Assembly (NCBI RefSeq): GCF_003751605.1
Contig: NZ_RJVJ01000005.1
Span: forward strand, 62,001-126,000
Direction: 5' to 3'
DNA from: Kitasatospora cineracea
GTDB lineage: Bacteria; Actinomycetota; Actinomycetes; Streptomycetales; Streptomycetaceae
DNA: 64,000 nt
Shown here: piece by piece, positions 54,458-63,067 of the stretch
Layout: each line of letters begins with the position of its first letter
Position numbering within the stretch: the stretch's first letter is position 1
Notes under the pieces: model-generated
The model's database searches: none
Told to the model about the DNA's origin: nothing
What the model saw: the letters and a program-made list of their open reading frames with translations, nothing else
Translations under genes and position numbers: made by a program

Positions 54458-55294
54458 TCAGCGGGTGGCGGACGCCAGCAGGGCGCGGTGCGGGAGCAGC
54501 AGGGCGTCCGGCTGCGCCGGGTCGGTGCGGTACTCCTCGGCGAGCCGCTCGTAGTGGCGGCGGGCCTCGGCCCGGACGGCGGGCGGCTGGGCGAGCAGGG
54601 TCAGTCCGACGGTGGCGACCCCGGCTGCCGGGCCGCTCCACCACTCGTCCAGGGTGGTGGCGTGGTCGAAGTCGAGGGTGCGGCCGTGGGCGTCGCGCAG
54701 TCCGGCGGTGGTGAGCAGCCCGGCCAGCCCCTCGGGGGTGCGGGCGAAGTCGTCGGCCGGGTCGAGCGGCCCCAGGTGCGGCGGACGGACCGCGCCGGCC
54801 GCCTGCAGGGCGCGCGGGAGCAGCGTCTGCCCCGGGGCGGGGCTGCCCGACCAGATGGTGACGGCGAGCCGACCGCCCGGGCGCAGCACGCGCCGCAGCT
54901 CGGCCAGCGCGAGCAGCGGCCGACCGACGTGGTTGAGGACGAAGTTGGCCACCACCGCGTCGAACTCGCCCTCCGGGAACGGCAGTTCGGGGAGGGTGGC
55001 GAGGCCGCTGCGGGCCTGCGGGACGTTGCGGCGGACGAGTTCGAGCATGCTCGGCTCGGCGTCGACGGCAGTGACCAGGGCGCCGCGGGCCACCGCCGCC
55101 GCGGCGACGGTGCCCGGCCCGGTGCCGACGTCCAGCACCCGGTGGTGCGCGGACACGCCTGCCGCGTCCAGGAGTCGGCCCGCCGGGCGGGCGCAGAGCC
55201 GGCCGAACGAGGCGGCGTAGACGGCGCCGTGCCCGGCCCAGGCGGTGCGCTCGTTGGTGTCGAAGGCCGTGGTCGGCGGTGCGCTCTGCGGCAC
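54458..55294 (-). CDS. Class I SAM-dependent methyltransferase
   Basis: Product of 278 aa. SAM motifs: VLDVGTGPGTVA (motif I), VDAEPSMLELV (acidic motif II), FDAVVANFVLNHVG (motif III region) and LRRVLRPGGRLAVTIW (post-motif III). It belongs to the UbiE/SmtA-like group. The C-terminal part (YERLAEEYRTDPAQPDALLLPH) varies within the group, and the methyl acceptor is unknown. Confidence 0.88.
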   Translation of the reverse strand: MPQSAPPTTAFDTNERTAWAGHGAVYAASFGRLCARPAGRLLDAAGVSAHHRVLDVGTGPGTVAAAAVARGALVTAVDAEPSMLELVRRNVPQARSGLATLPELPFPEGEFDAVVANFVLNHVGRPLLALAELRRVLRPGGRLAVTIWSGSPAPGQTLLPRALQAAGAVRPPHLGPLDPADDFARTPEGLAGLLTTAGLRDAHGRTLDFDHATTLDEWWSGPAAGVATVGLTLLAQPPAVRAEARRHYERLAEEYRTDPAQPDALLLPHRALLASATR

Positions 55295-55374
55295 AAGTAC
55301 CCCCTCGTTCCGGTGCTCTGTGGGCGATCGTAGCGAGGAGGGCGGGACGGGCGGGGCGGGGGTGGGGACGGCGG

Positions 55375-55403
55375 AAGGGCGCGACCGGGGTGGTCGCGCC
55401 CTT
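55375..55403. terminator. Perfect hairpin after etfA
   Basis: AAGGGCGCGACC (55375-55386) pairs with GGTCGCGCCCTT (55392-55403) over a 5-nt loop. It is downstream of the leftward etfA stop and near the divergent methyltransferase promoter. Confidence 0.8.
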
Positions 55404-55428
55404 CGGACGGGGCCGGGACGGCTGTGGG

Positions 55429-56385
55429 TCAGCCGGCCTTGACCTCGCCGGTGAGCTGGGGGAGGACGGTGAAGAGGTCGCCGACGACGCCGTAGTCGAC
55501 GAGTTCGAAGATGGGGGCTTCGGGGTCCTTGTTGACGGCGACGATGGTCTTGCTGGTCTGCATGCCGGCGCGGTGCTGGATGGCGCCGGAGATGCCGGCG
55601 GCGACGTAGAGCTGGGGGGAGACCTGCTTGCCGGTCTGGCCGACCTGGCTGCTGTGGGGGTACCAGCCGGCGTCGACGGCGGCGCGGGAGGCGCCGACGG
55701 CGGCGCCGAGGGCGTCGGCGAGGTCCTCGACGACGGTGAAGCCGTCGGCGGCGCCGACGCCGCGGCCGCCGGAGACCACGATGGCGGCCTCGGTCAGCTC
55801 GGGGCGGCCGGTGGACACGCGCGGGGTGCGGGCGGTGACGGTGGCAGCGTTGCCGCTGAGTGCCACGGTGACGTTCTGCACCTCGCCGGCGGCGGGGGCG
55901 GGCTCGGGGGCGGTGCTGTTGGGCTTGACGGTGATGACCGGGGCGCCGGTGGTGACGGTCGACTTGACCTGGAAGGACGCGGCGAACGCCGACTGGGTGG
56001 CGACGGGGCCGCCGGTGCCCTGTTCGACGTCGACGGCGTCGGTGATCAGGCCGGAGCCCAGGCGCAGGGCGGTGCGGGCGGCGACCTCCTTGTTCTCGCC
56101 GGAGGAGGTGACCAGGACGGCGGCGGCGCCGGTGTCCTTGGCGATCTGGGTCAGCGCGTCGACCTTGGGCACCACCAGCTGGGAGGTGAACTCCTCGGCG
56201 TCGGCGGTGTAGACCTTGGCGGCGCCGTACTCGGCGGCCTTGGCGGCGATGTCGGCGGCGGCCGGGCCGGCGCCGAGGACGACGGCGGAGGGGGTGCCCA
56301 GGCGGCGGGCGAGGGTCAGCAGTTCGAGGGCGGGCTTGCGCACGGCGCCGTCGGCGTGGTCGACGAGGACCAGGATCTCGGTCAT
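55429..56385 (-). CDS. etfA: Electron transfer flavoprotein alpha subunit
   Basis: Product of 318 aa. The N-terminal domain starts ILVLVDHADGAVRKPALELL. The C-terminal FAD-binding domain holds VVSGGRGVG and the signature PQLYVAAGISGAIQHRAGM. ETF takes electrons from acyl-CoA and similar dehydrogenases and passes them to the quinone pool. It lies downstream of etfB with a 182-bp gap, unusually wide for this pair. Confidence 0.95.
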   Translation of the reverse strand: MTEILVLVDHADGAVRKPALELLTLARRLGTPSAVVLGAGPAAADIAAKAAEYGAAKVYTADAEEFTSQLVVPKVDALTQIAKDTGAAAVLVTSSGENKEVAARTALRLGSGLITDAVDVEQGTGGPVATQSAFAASFQVKSTVTTGAPVITVKPNSTAPEPAPAAGEVQNVTVALSGNAATVTARTPRVSTGRPELTEAAIVVSGGRGVGAADGFTVVEDLADALGAAVGASRAAVDAGWYPHSSQVGQTGKQVSPQLYVAAGISGAIQHRAGMQTSKTIVAVNKDPEAPIFELVDYGVVGDLFTVLPQLTGEVKAG

Positions 56386-56420
56386 GGTCGGTGGCTCCTG
56401 GGGATGCGTGAAAGAAGGGG

Positions 56421-56433
56421 TGACGGGCCGTCA
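56421..56433. repeat. TGACG-GGC-CGTCA dyad in the etfB-etfA gap
   Basis: Exact copy between the two ETF genes. It is about 135 bp after the etfB stop and 35 bp before the etfA start. Confidence 0.7.
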
Positions 56434-56567
56434 GGTGGGCTTTCCTGCGGCGGCGTTGTCCATCGACGGGGTGCTCCGGCCGGGTCGGCCGCCGGTCGAG
56501 CGGCCGCCGGTCGAGCGACTGGGGCTCGGAGTGGCGGCCGCCGGGCCGGGCGCGGTGGCGCGGTCGG

Positions 56568-57359
56568 TCAGATGAACTTCTGCTCGGCGAGGTAGGCGGC
56601 GAGCTGCTTGCCGCCCTCGCCCTCGTCGGTCACGATGACGCCCTTGGTGCGGGCGGGGCGGGCGGTGACGTCCTCGACCTTCGTCCAGGCGCCGGCCAGG
56701 CCGACGGTGTCGGCGTCGATGCCCAGGTCGTCCAGGTCCAGGGACTGCACCGGCTTCTTCTTCGCCGCCATGATGCCCTTGAACGAGGGGTAGCGGGCCT
56801 CGCCGGACTGGTCGGTGACCGAGACCACCGCGGGCAGCGCCGCCTCGACCTGCTCGGTGGCCGCGTCGCCGTCCCGGCGACCGCTCACCCTGCCCCCGGC
56901 CACCGCCACCTCCGACAGCAGCGTGGCCTGCGGCACGCCCAGGCGCTCGGCCAGCAGCGCGGGCAGCACGCCCATGGTGCCGTCGGTGGAGGCCATGCCG
57001 CACACCACCAGGTCGTAGCCGGTCTTCTCCAGCGCGGCCGCCAGGATCGCCGAGGTCCCGAGCGCGTCCGTGCCGTGGATGTCGTCGTCGTTGACGTGCA
57101 CGGCCTTGTCCGCGCCCATCGACAGCGCCTTGCGCAGCGCGTCCTTCGCGTCGTCCGGGCCCACGGTGAGCACCGTCACCTCGGCGCCCTCGTTGGCCTC
57201 CGCGATCCGCAGCGCCTGCTCGACGCCGTACTCGTCCAGCTCCGACAGGAGGCCGTCCACGCCCTCCCGGTCGGTGGTGGCATCGTCCGCGAAGCGACGG
57301 TCACCGGTCGCGTCGGGCACGTACTTCACACAGACAACGATCCTCAAGCTCACGGCCAC
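56568..57359 (-). CDS. etfB: Electron transfer flavoprotein beta subunit
   Basis: Product of 263 aa. It starts SLRIVVCVKYVPDATGDRRF and contains the AMP-binding loop TVGPDDAKDALRKALSMGADKAVHV and the ETF-beta segment VSVTDQSGEARYPSFKGIMAAKKKP. It pairs with EtfA. The start GTG at 57359 follows AAAGGA; a second GTG two codons downstream is possible. Confidence 0.95.
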   Translation of the reverse strand: MAVSLRIVVCVKYVPDATGDRRFADDATTDREGVDGLLSELDEYGVEQALRIAEANEGAEVTVLTVGPDDAKDALRKALSMGADKAVHVNDDDIHGTDALGTSAILAAALEKTGYDLVVCGMASTDGTMGVLPALLAERLGVPQATLLSEVAVAGGRVSGRRDGDAATEQVEAALPAVVSVTDQSGEARYPSFKGIMAAKKKPVQSLDLDDLGIDADTVGLAGAWTKVEDVTARPARTKGVIVTDEGEGGKQLAAYLAEQKFI

Positions 57360-57449
57360 CTTGTCCTTTCATGCGGGAGGGAACTGAGTACCCCCACTAG
57401 ACCACACTCCGTGCCATGGATCCACTCTTGCGGGGGTGTGAGGGGGGAC

Positions 57450-57923
57450 TCAGTTCCCAGTGGGCGGGGCCGGGCGGCGGGTACGGGCGGGCGCGGGCAC
57501 GGGGTGGAGGCCGGCGGCCCAGCGCAGCGAGTACCAGGAGAGGGCGGCGAGCAGGGCGGCGCTGGGGAGTTCGGCGGCGTAGGCGAGGAGCTCGGCGGTG
57601 CGGAAGGCCTCGCCGCGGTGGGCGGACCAGAGGTCGAAGAAGGCGTCCATGCCGAGCAGGACGGCGGTCGCGGAGGCGATCGGGCTGGTGGTGCGGTGGC
57701 GGCGGCGGACCAGGGCGGCGAGCAGCAGCAGCGAGGCGGCCTCGATCAGGTCGAGCCAGACCCAGGCGTTGGAGAGGTTGCGGGCCCCGAAGTGGCCCCG
57801 GACGTTCAGGGCGAGGTCGACGATCCAGGGCAGCAGCAGGACGGCGGCGACCCGGAAGGCGATCGACAGCAGGCGCAGCAGTGCGTCCTCGTGGTTGGCC
57901 AGGGCCTTGCGGAGAGCGGGCAC
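57450..57923 (-). CDS. Four-helix membrane protein of unknown function
   Basis: Product of 157 aa. Helices are likely at 20-40 (LLSIAFRVAAVLLLPWIVDLAL), 52-71, 82-98 and 118-135. The loops contain HFGARNLSNAWVW and FFDLWSAHRGEAF. No family recognised. It lies upstream of etfB on the same strand with a 90-bp gap. Confidence 0.65.
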   Translation of the reverse strand: MPALRKALANHEDALLRLLSIAFRVAAVLLLPWIVDLALNVRGHFGARNLSNAWVWLDLIEAASLLLLAALVRRRHRTTSPIASATAVLLGMDAFFDLWSAHRGEAFRTAELLAYAAELPSAALLAALSWYSLRWAAGLHPVPAPARTRRPAPPTGN

Positions 57924-57939
57924 GCCGCGATCATAGGGC

Positions 57940-57952
57940 TGACGGCGCGTCA
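57940..57952. repeat. TGACG-GCG-CGTCA dyad
   Basis: Exact copy, 120 bp past the stop of the leftward FAD/methyltransferase gene and 16 bp before the start of the next leftward gene. Confidence 0.7.
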
Positions 57953-58071
57953 GGTTTGTCAGGCCGCTGGACGAATGCGGCGGATGGAACGGGCGGAACG
58001 GGTGGAAGGCGGACGCGGGCGGGGCCGCCGCGTGCGGGCGGGCACGGCGGCGGCCCCGGGGGCGGGTGCGG

Positions 58072-59721
58072 TCAGCCCTTGCGGCGCAGGCGGAGGGTGG
58101 AGTCGCGGTGCGGGCGGGCGTCCGGGTCGGTGACGGGGTGCCCGGGGTGGTCGTGCCGGGCGTGCTCCTCGGCGAGTTCGACGGTCCAGCCGGACGGGTC
58201 GAGCCGCAGGGCGGCGAGCATCTCTTCGGGGGTGGGGAAGTGCATGTCGGGGTGCGGGTGGTCGTGCTTGGCCGGGAACGCGGCGTGGCTGGTGATCAGC
58301 AGCGTGCCGTCGGGGTCGACGGCCGCGGCGGCCCGGCGCAGCACCCGCTCGCGCGGGAACTCGGCGGGGGAGTGCAGGAACTGCGCCGAGACCAGGTCGT
58401 ACCCGCCGGACGGGAAGGCGTGCGCCAGGTCGACGCGCTGCCAGTCGATCCGGTCGGCGACGCCCTCGACGGCGGCCCGGGCGGCCGCCCGGTCGAGCGC
58501 GACCTGCGAGATGTCGACGGCGGTGACCTGCCAGCCCTGCTTGGCCAGCCAGATCGCGTCCCCGCCCTCGCCGCAGCCCAGGTCCAGCGCCCGGCCGGGC
58601 GCCAGGCCGGCGGCCTGCACGGTCAGTGAGGCGTTCGGGCGGCCGCTCCAGATCTGCTCGCTCTCGCCGTACCGCTTCTCCCAGAACTCGACCGCGTCGA
58701 CGGCCAGCCGGGTCTCCTCGGCGACCAGGTCGGCGTTGATCGCGGCGGCCGCCCGCAGTCCGTCCGCGGCGGCGATGGCGACCTGAGCGGCCGGGTCGGT
58801 CAGGTTGCCCGCCGCCCAGACGCCGGGGACGCCGGTGGCGCCCGTCGGGTCGGTGGTGGCCAGCCGGGTGGCGAACCGGACGCCACCGAAGTCCAGGTCG
58901 GTGGCCGCCAGGCCCAGCTCGGCCAGGAACGGCGCGGTCACCGTCATCTCGGTGCCGACGGCCAGCGCCTCGCAGGCCACCACGGTGCCGTCGGCCAGCC
59001 GGACCCCGGTCAGCCCGGCGCCGTCGGTGGCGCTGTCGGGGCCGTCCTCGGGCAGCAGCGCGGCCACCTCGCCGGGCACCACGGTCACGCCGCGGGCGGC
59101 CAGTTCGCGCCGCTGCTGCTCGTCGAACGGCGCGCTGGTGTGCGCGAGCAGCGTGACGTCGTCGCTCCACTGCCGCCACAGCAGGGCCTGGTGGACGGCG
59201 ATGGCCGGGTTGGTGGCCAGCACGGCGATCTTCCGGTCGCGGACCTCCCAGCCGTGGCAGTACGGGCAGTGCACCACCTGGTGCCCCCAGCGCTCGGCCA
59301 GGCCGGGCACCTCGGGCAGCAGGTCGGTGGTGCCGGTGGTCAGCAGCAGCCGGCGGGCGTGCACGGCGGTGCCGTCGGACAGTTCGGCGCGGAAGCCGCC
59401 GTCCTCCTCGCGGTGGATGCCGAGCACCTCCGCGTCGTGGAACTCGCCGCCGTACGAGGCGACTTCGGCCCGGCCCAGGGCGACCAGCTCGGCGGGCGGG
59501 AGGCCCTCGCGGCCGAGCAGGCCGTGGATGCCCTCGGCGGGCGCGTTGCGCGGGCGGCCCGCGTCGACCACCAGGACGGAGCGGCGGGCCCGGGCCAGGG
59601 TGAGGGCGCCGCTGAGCCCGGCGGCGCCGCCTCCGACGACCAGGACGTCGTGGTGGCGGGCGGGGCGCGAGGGCTGCTGCGGGTGCTGCTGGGAGTGCTC
59701 GTGCGGGTGCGTCGTGGTCAT
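58072..59721 (-). CDS. Thioredoxin-reductase-like flavoprotein fused to a SAM methyltransferase
   Basis: Product of 549 aa. Residues 22-335 are a pyridine nucleotide-disulfide oxidoreductase: FAD motif VVGGGAAGLSG, redox pair Cys152/Cys155 in HCPYCHGWE and NAD(P) segment AVLATNPAIAVHQ. Residues 345-549 are a class I methyltransferase with LDLGCGEGGDAIWLAKQGW (motif I). The join is direct, with no stop or linker repeat. The fusion suggests that a thiol, selenol or metalloid substrate is reduced and then methylated. It is divergent from an XRE-cupin regulator. The His-rich N-terminus (HPHEHSQQHPQQ) is odd. Confidence 0.88.
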   Translation of the reverse strand: MTTTHPHEHSQQHPQQPSRPARHHDVLVVGGGAAGLSGALTLARARRSVLVVDAGRPRNAPAEGIHGLLGREGLPPAELVALGRAEVASYGGEFHDAEVLGIHREEDGGFRAELSDGTAVHARRLLLTTGTTDLLPEVPGLAERWGHQVVHCPYCHGWEVRDRKIAVLATNPAIAVHQALLWRQWSDDVTLLAHTSAPFDEQQRRELAARGVTVVPGEVAALLPEDGPDSATDGAGLTGVRLADGTVVACEALAVGTEMTVTAPFLAELGLAATDLDFGGVRFATRLATTDPTGATGVPGVWAAGNLTDPAAQVAIAAADGLRAAAAINADLVAEETRLAVDAVEFWEKRYGESEQIWSGRPNASLTVQAAGLAPGRALDLGCGEGGDAIWLAKQGWQVTAVDISQVALDRAAARAAVEGVADRIDWQRVDLAHAFPSGGYDLVSAQFLHSPAEFPRERVLRRAAAAVDPDGTLLITSHAAFPAKHDHPHPDMHFPTPEEMLAALRLDPSGWTVELAEEHARHDHPGHPVTDPDARPHRDSTLRLRRKG

Positions 59722-59762
59722 GCTCCGATGGTGCGCCGGGTTCGCCGGATTGACAAACAATG

Positions 59763-59777
59763 TTGCTGAGGTAGCAA
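59763..59777. promoter_or_regulatory. Operator candidate between the fusion gene and the XRE-cupin gene
   Basis: TTGCT-GAGGT-AGCAA is a perfect 5-bp dyad in the AT-richest part of the gap. TTGACA, a possible -35 box, lies just left of it. It is the likely site of the adjacent regulator. Confidence 0.6.
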
Positions 59778-59827
59778 ATGGAGGGGTGGCAGATGGAGGA
59801 GTGGCGAAGCCGGAGAGGAGCGAGGCG

Positions 59828-60430
59828 ATGGGCGAGGACTTCGAGGCGGTGCTGACGGGAGTCGGCCCCCGGCTGCGGGCGATCCGGCAGCAGCACGGCA
59901 CCACGCTGGCGCAGCTGAGCGAGCAGACCGGCATCTCGGTCAGCACGCTGTCCCGGCTGGAGTCCGGCGGGCGGCGGCCGACCCTGGAACTGCTGCTGCC
60001 GCTGGCCCGCGCGCACGGCGTGGCGCTGGACGAACTGGTCGACGCCCCGCCCACCGGCGACCCCCGGGTGCGGCTGCGCCCGTTCGTCCGGCACGGCTGG
60101 ACGTACCTGCCGCTGGCCCGCAACCTCGGCGGCATGCAGGCGTACAAGATGGTCGTCCCCGCGGGCAGCAGTCGGGAGAACTGCGAGCAGCGCACCCACG
60201 AGGGCCACGAGTGGCTGTACGTGCTCTCCGGGGAGCTGCTGCTGAAGCTGGGCGAGCACGAGGTGGTGCTGAAGGCGGGCGAGGCGGCGGAGTTCGACAC
60301 CCGGACGCCGCACCTGTTCACCAACGCGGGCCGGGTGCCGGTGGAGTTCCTCAGCCTGTTCGGCCCGCAGGGGGAGCGGGTGCACGTGCGGGCCAGGACC
60401 GCGAACAAGGCTGCGAGGGAAGAGGACTGA
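59828..60430 (+). CDS. XRE-family regulator with cupin domain
   Basis: Product of 200 aa. The HTH is GPRLRAIRQQHGTTLAQLSEQTGISVSTLSRLESGGRRPTLELLLPLARA (about 11-60). A cupin domain follows (about 115-185), with HEGHEWLYVLSGELLLKLGEHEVVLKAGEAAEFDTRTPHLF carrying the metal-binding His/Glu. Such proteins sense a small ligand or metal. The ATG follows GGAGAGGAG. It is divergent from the FAD/methyltransferase gene and probably controls it. The stop codon forms part of a TGACG dyad. Confidence 0.92.
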   Translation: MGEDFEAVLTGVGPRLRAIRQQHGTTLAQLSEQTGISVSTLSRLESGGRRPTLELLLPLARAHGVALDELVDAPPTGDPRVRLRPFVRHGWTYLPLARNLGGMQAYKMVVPAGSSRENCEQRTHEGHEWLYVLSGELLLKLGEHEVVLKAGEAAEFDTRTPHLFTNAGRVPVEFLSLFGPQGERVHVRARTANKAAREED

Positions 60431-60440
60431 CGGACCGTCA
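60428..60440. repeat. TGACG-GAC-CGTCA dyad at a stop codon
   Basis: Exact copy whose first three bases are the TGA of the XRE-cupin gene. A separate GC hairpin follows at 60448. Confidence 0.75.
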
Positions 60441-60447
60441 GCGCGGA

Positions 60448-60476
60448 ACGCCGCGCCCGAGGGGTGGGCGCGGCGT
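60448..60476. terminator. Perfect hairpin after the XRE-cupin gene
   Basis: ACGCCGCGCCC (60448-60458) pairs with GGGCGCGGCGT (60466-60476) over a 7-nt loop, between convergent genes. Confidence 0.8.
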
Positions 60477-60522
60477 CCGGGTGTGCGGGGTGCGGTGATG
60501 TGCACCGCGGGTGGTGGCGGCG

Positions 60523-61182
60523 TCAGTTGACGAAGACGGTGCCGCCCAGGGTGGTGTCGGTGACCGGGCCGTAGGACGCCGAGAAGCTGATGCTGGCGAA
60601 GCAGATGCTCGGGCCGGTCAGCTTGGTGAAGGCCTGGTTGGCCATGTTGATCTGCGGCGGGGTGTTGGTGGCGTTGCCGTTGAGGGCGCCGCCGGTCGAG
60701 GAGTAGGTGCACAGGGCGTTGCCGGCCAGGGTCTTGAGGCTGACCGCGGCCTGGATGGAGCCGCTCAGGCTGACCGGGAACCCGGCGGAGTCGGAGATGC
60801 TCAGGGTGTAGGGCAGGTTGTTCATGGTGAGGCTGTTCACGCCGGTGACGCCCACCACGTTGGAGGTGCAGCCCGAGAAGGTCAGGGTGCCGACCGGGCC
60901 GGACGCGGTGGCGGAGCCGGTGGCGAGCGGGTTGGCGGCGACGCTGCCGCCGATGGTGGAGCCGGAGCACTTGACGCCGGTGGTGGTGCCCGGGTTGTAC
61001 ATGGTGGCGTAGGTGCCGCTGACCAGGTTCGCGGCCAGCGTGTCGCCGACCCCGACGGCCGTGCCGGTACCGGCGATGGTCAGCACCGGGGTGCCGGCCG
61101 CGCTGGCCGGGACGGCCGGGAGGACGAGCAGGGCGCCGGCGGCGGTGAGGGCCGCGAGGCCGGCGGCGAGGCGGTTGCGCAT
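60523..61182 (-). CDS. Secreted protein of unknown function
   Basis: Product of 219 aa. A signal peptide covers residues 1 to about 28 (ending ASA-AG). The mature part is Gly/Ser/Thr-rich and beta-type, with four cysteines (KCSG, FSGCTS, ALCTYS, ICFAS) that can form two disulfides. I recognise no named domain. It is one of a set of envelope-linked genes at the right end of the window. Confidence 0.75.
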   Translation of the reverse strand: MRNRLAAGLAALTAAGALLVLPAVPASAAGTPVLTIAGTGTAVGVGDTLAANLVSGTYATMYNPGTTTGVKCSGSTIGGSVAANPLATGSATASGPVGTLTFSGCTSNVVGVTGVNSLTMNNLPYTLSISDSAGFPVSLSGSIQAAVSLKTLAGNALCTYSSTGGALNGNATNTPPQINMANQAFTKLTGPSICFASISFSASYGPVTDTTLGGTVFVN

Positions 61183-61406
61183 GAGGGTGTTCCTTCCGGT
61201 GGGTGGGGCGGAGCGGACGGAGCTGCCCCGGCGCGGTCGCCGGAGCGCGTGCGGGCCCCGCGCTGGGGACGGGGGCGGGCACGGGTTCGTGGGGGAGGGT
61301 GGAGCGGACGGAACGGGGTGGCGCTGGACGGCCCGGTGGGACGGAGCGGAACGGGACGGGGCGGGTGCGGACCGGCGGGACCGGGTGGGTGCGGGACGGC
61401 GGGCCG

Positions 61407-62399
61407 TCAGTGCGCGGCGCTGTCGCGCAGCGCGGCGGAGAGGTCGGCGACGTCGGTGTCCAGGACGAAGGACGCGTTGGTCTGCTGGAAGCTCACCGAG
61501 TCCTTGCCGGGCGCGGCGGGCAGGCCCATCGTCCAGTCGATGATCTGGTTCAGCGAGCCGAGCAGGCCGCAGCCGCTGGCGCCGGGCACCGCGAAGGTGT
61601 TGTCGACCAGGGAGGCGTTGGTCTCCGAAATGACCAGCGCGTTGTGCCCGTTGGGGTCCGGGTCGTAGCCCAGGGTGCCCGGGTCGCCGGTCATCGGCGG
61701 GGTGGAGCCGGTCGGGGTGGTCGCGCCGGTGGTCGGCTTGAGCAGCAGCGGGGCGGAGTCCGAGCCGACGTAGCAGTGCGCGCCGAACAGCGCGTTGTAC
61801 AGGTGCAGTTTGATCGGCAGCTGGAACACCGGGTACGGCTCGCCGGTCGCCAGCGGCGTGAACTTGGTGACCGGACCCGCGAGTTCGACCTGCGCGAAGA
61901 CACTGGTGATGCCCGGCAGGAAGTTCTGGATGCCCGGGATGTTGATCTGCACCATGGGCGCGCTGAGCAGCGGCGCGCTGGTGGGCGGCACCACGGTGTA
62001 CTGGTTGGCGCTGCTGCCGTCCGGGAACGACACCTCGGGCGCGGACTTGTCCCAGTAGAAGCCGAACTGCAGCGTGATCGGCGAGTTGAACGCCACCACG
62101 GTGCTGCCGAGGGTGAACTTCCCGGCGTTGGTCACCGACACCAGGCAGCCGACCTGGAGGTTCTCCGGGTTGGTCATGGCGGGCGCGGCGACCGGACAGT
62201 TGCCCATGCCGGTGTACGGCGCGCCGGGCGCCGCCGTGGTGGCGGCGGAGGCGGGTCCCGGGGTGACACCGGCCAGCAGCGCGGCGCCGGCGAGGACGGC
62301 GGCCGGTGGCAGCAGGCGGCGGCGCCGGCGGCGGGGCGCGGCTGCGGGGGAGGCGGCGGAGACGGTGGAAGCGGCAGGGGTGGGCGAGCTGGCGCGCAT
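61407..62399 (-). CDS. Secreted protein of unknown function
   Basis: Product of 330 aa. An Arg-rich stretch (RRRRRRLLPPAAVLAGAALLAG) and Ala-rich region form a signal peptide ending near ASA-AT. The mature part begins GNCPVAAPAMTNPENLQVGCL and contains repeated beta segments and four cysteines (NCP, GCL, HCYVG, GCGLL). It shares style, not clear sequence, with the 60523 product. It may be a surface or cell-wall-associated protein. Confidence 0.75.
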   Translation of the reverse strand: MRASSPTPAASTVSAASPAAAPRRRRRRLLPPAAVLAGAALLAGVTPGPASAATTAAPGAPYTGMGNCPVAAPAMTNPENLQVGCLVSVTNAGKFTLGSTVVAFNSPITLQFGFYWDKSAPEVSFPDGSSANQYTVVPPTSAPLLSAPMVQINIPGIQNFLPGITSVFAQVELAGPVTKFTPLATGEPYPVFQLPIKLHLYNALFGAHCYVGSDSAPLLLKPTTGATTPTGSTPPMTGDPGTLGYDPDPNGHNALVISETNASLVDNTFAVPGASGCGLLGSLNQIIDWTMGLPAAPGKDSVSFQQTNASFVLDTDVADLSAALRDSAAH

Positions 62400-63067
62400 G
62401 GCGGGGGGCTCCTGACGGCAGGGGACAGGGCTGAGCAAGGACAAGGCAAGGCGGGGTGGGGCGGAGCGGGGCACGACTGAGCAGGGCAGGGCGAGGCGGG
62501 CCGGGCGGTGGTGCCGAGCGATGCCGAGCTGCTGAGCGGGTGGGCGGTTGGGCCGGGGGATCAGGGCGCTCGACGCCACGAGCGACCGGGCCGAGGGCGC
62601 ACGACTGCCACCGTTGCGCCGGAGCGGTCCGCCGTACCGGGAACGCGGCGCCTCCGTACGGGGATACGGGGGAGTGCGGGAGCGCGCGCCGGGCCCGGAA
62701 CGGGAACGACCCGGTGGGTGCGGCCGCGAGGCCTGGTTACCGCCGGGTACTCGCCAAGTTCTAGGTGGCTTGCCGGGGCAACGTCAAGGAGAAGAGCGGA
62801 AGTTGGAAGGAAGGTGAGTGGAGTTCGATCACATCGGGTTTTCAACTGACCCACCAGTCACAGGAATTGACTGTGGTTCAGGAATTCCCGGACGGTGCGC
62901 GAAGTATTGACCCGCCCTGTACCCCGGGGTAACTTCCAGTCAGCTCGCCGGTTGTGAGAAAGATCGTCAACTGAACTGCCAGGCACCACAGTTGGCGAAT
63001 CCCACCCACGCCAGGCCCTCACCGCCGACGGGCTGCGGATCCCCCACCCGACCCTCAGGAGCCCTCC
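62400..63067. other. 668-bp divergent intergenic region with repeats
   Basis: No gene is seen. From about 62780 the sequence turns AT-richer, as in a long promoter region. It contains a near-direct repeat of TCAACTGA-N-C-NN-CCAG at 62842 and 62967. An inverted repeat CGTCAACTG/CAGTTGGCG lies at 62965-62973 and 62989-62997, and a CCACCAGTCA/TGACTGTGG dyad near 62851-62876. These probably regulate the rightward DUF6230 gene. Confidence 0.55.

Noticed and set aside
60526..60537. CGTCA-GT-TGACG near a stop codon
   Set aside because: The arms are in the opposite order to the dispersed dyad and the spacer differs, so it was not counted.
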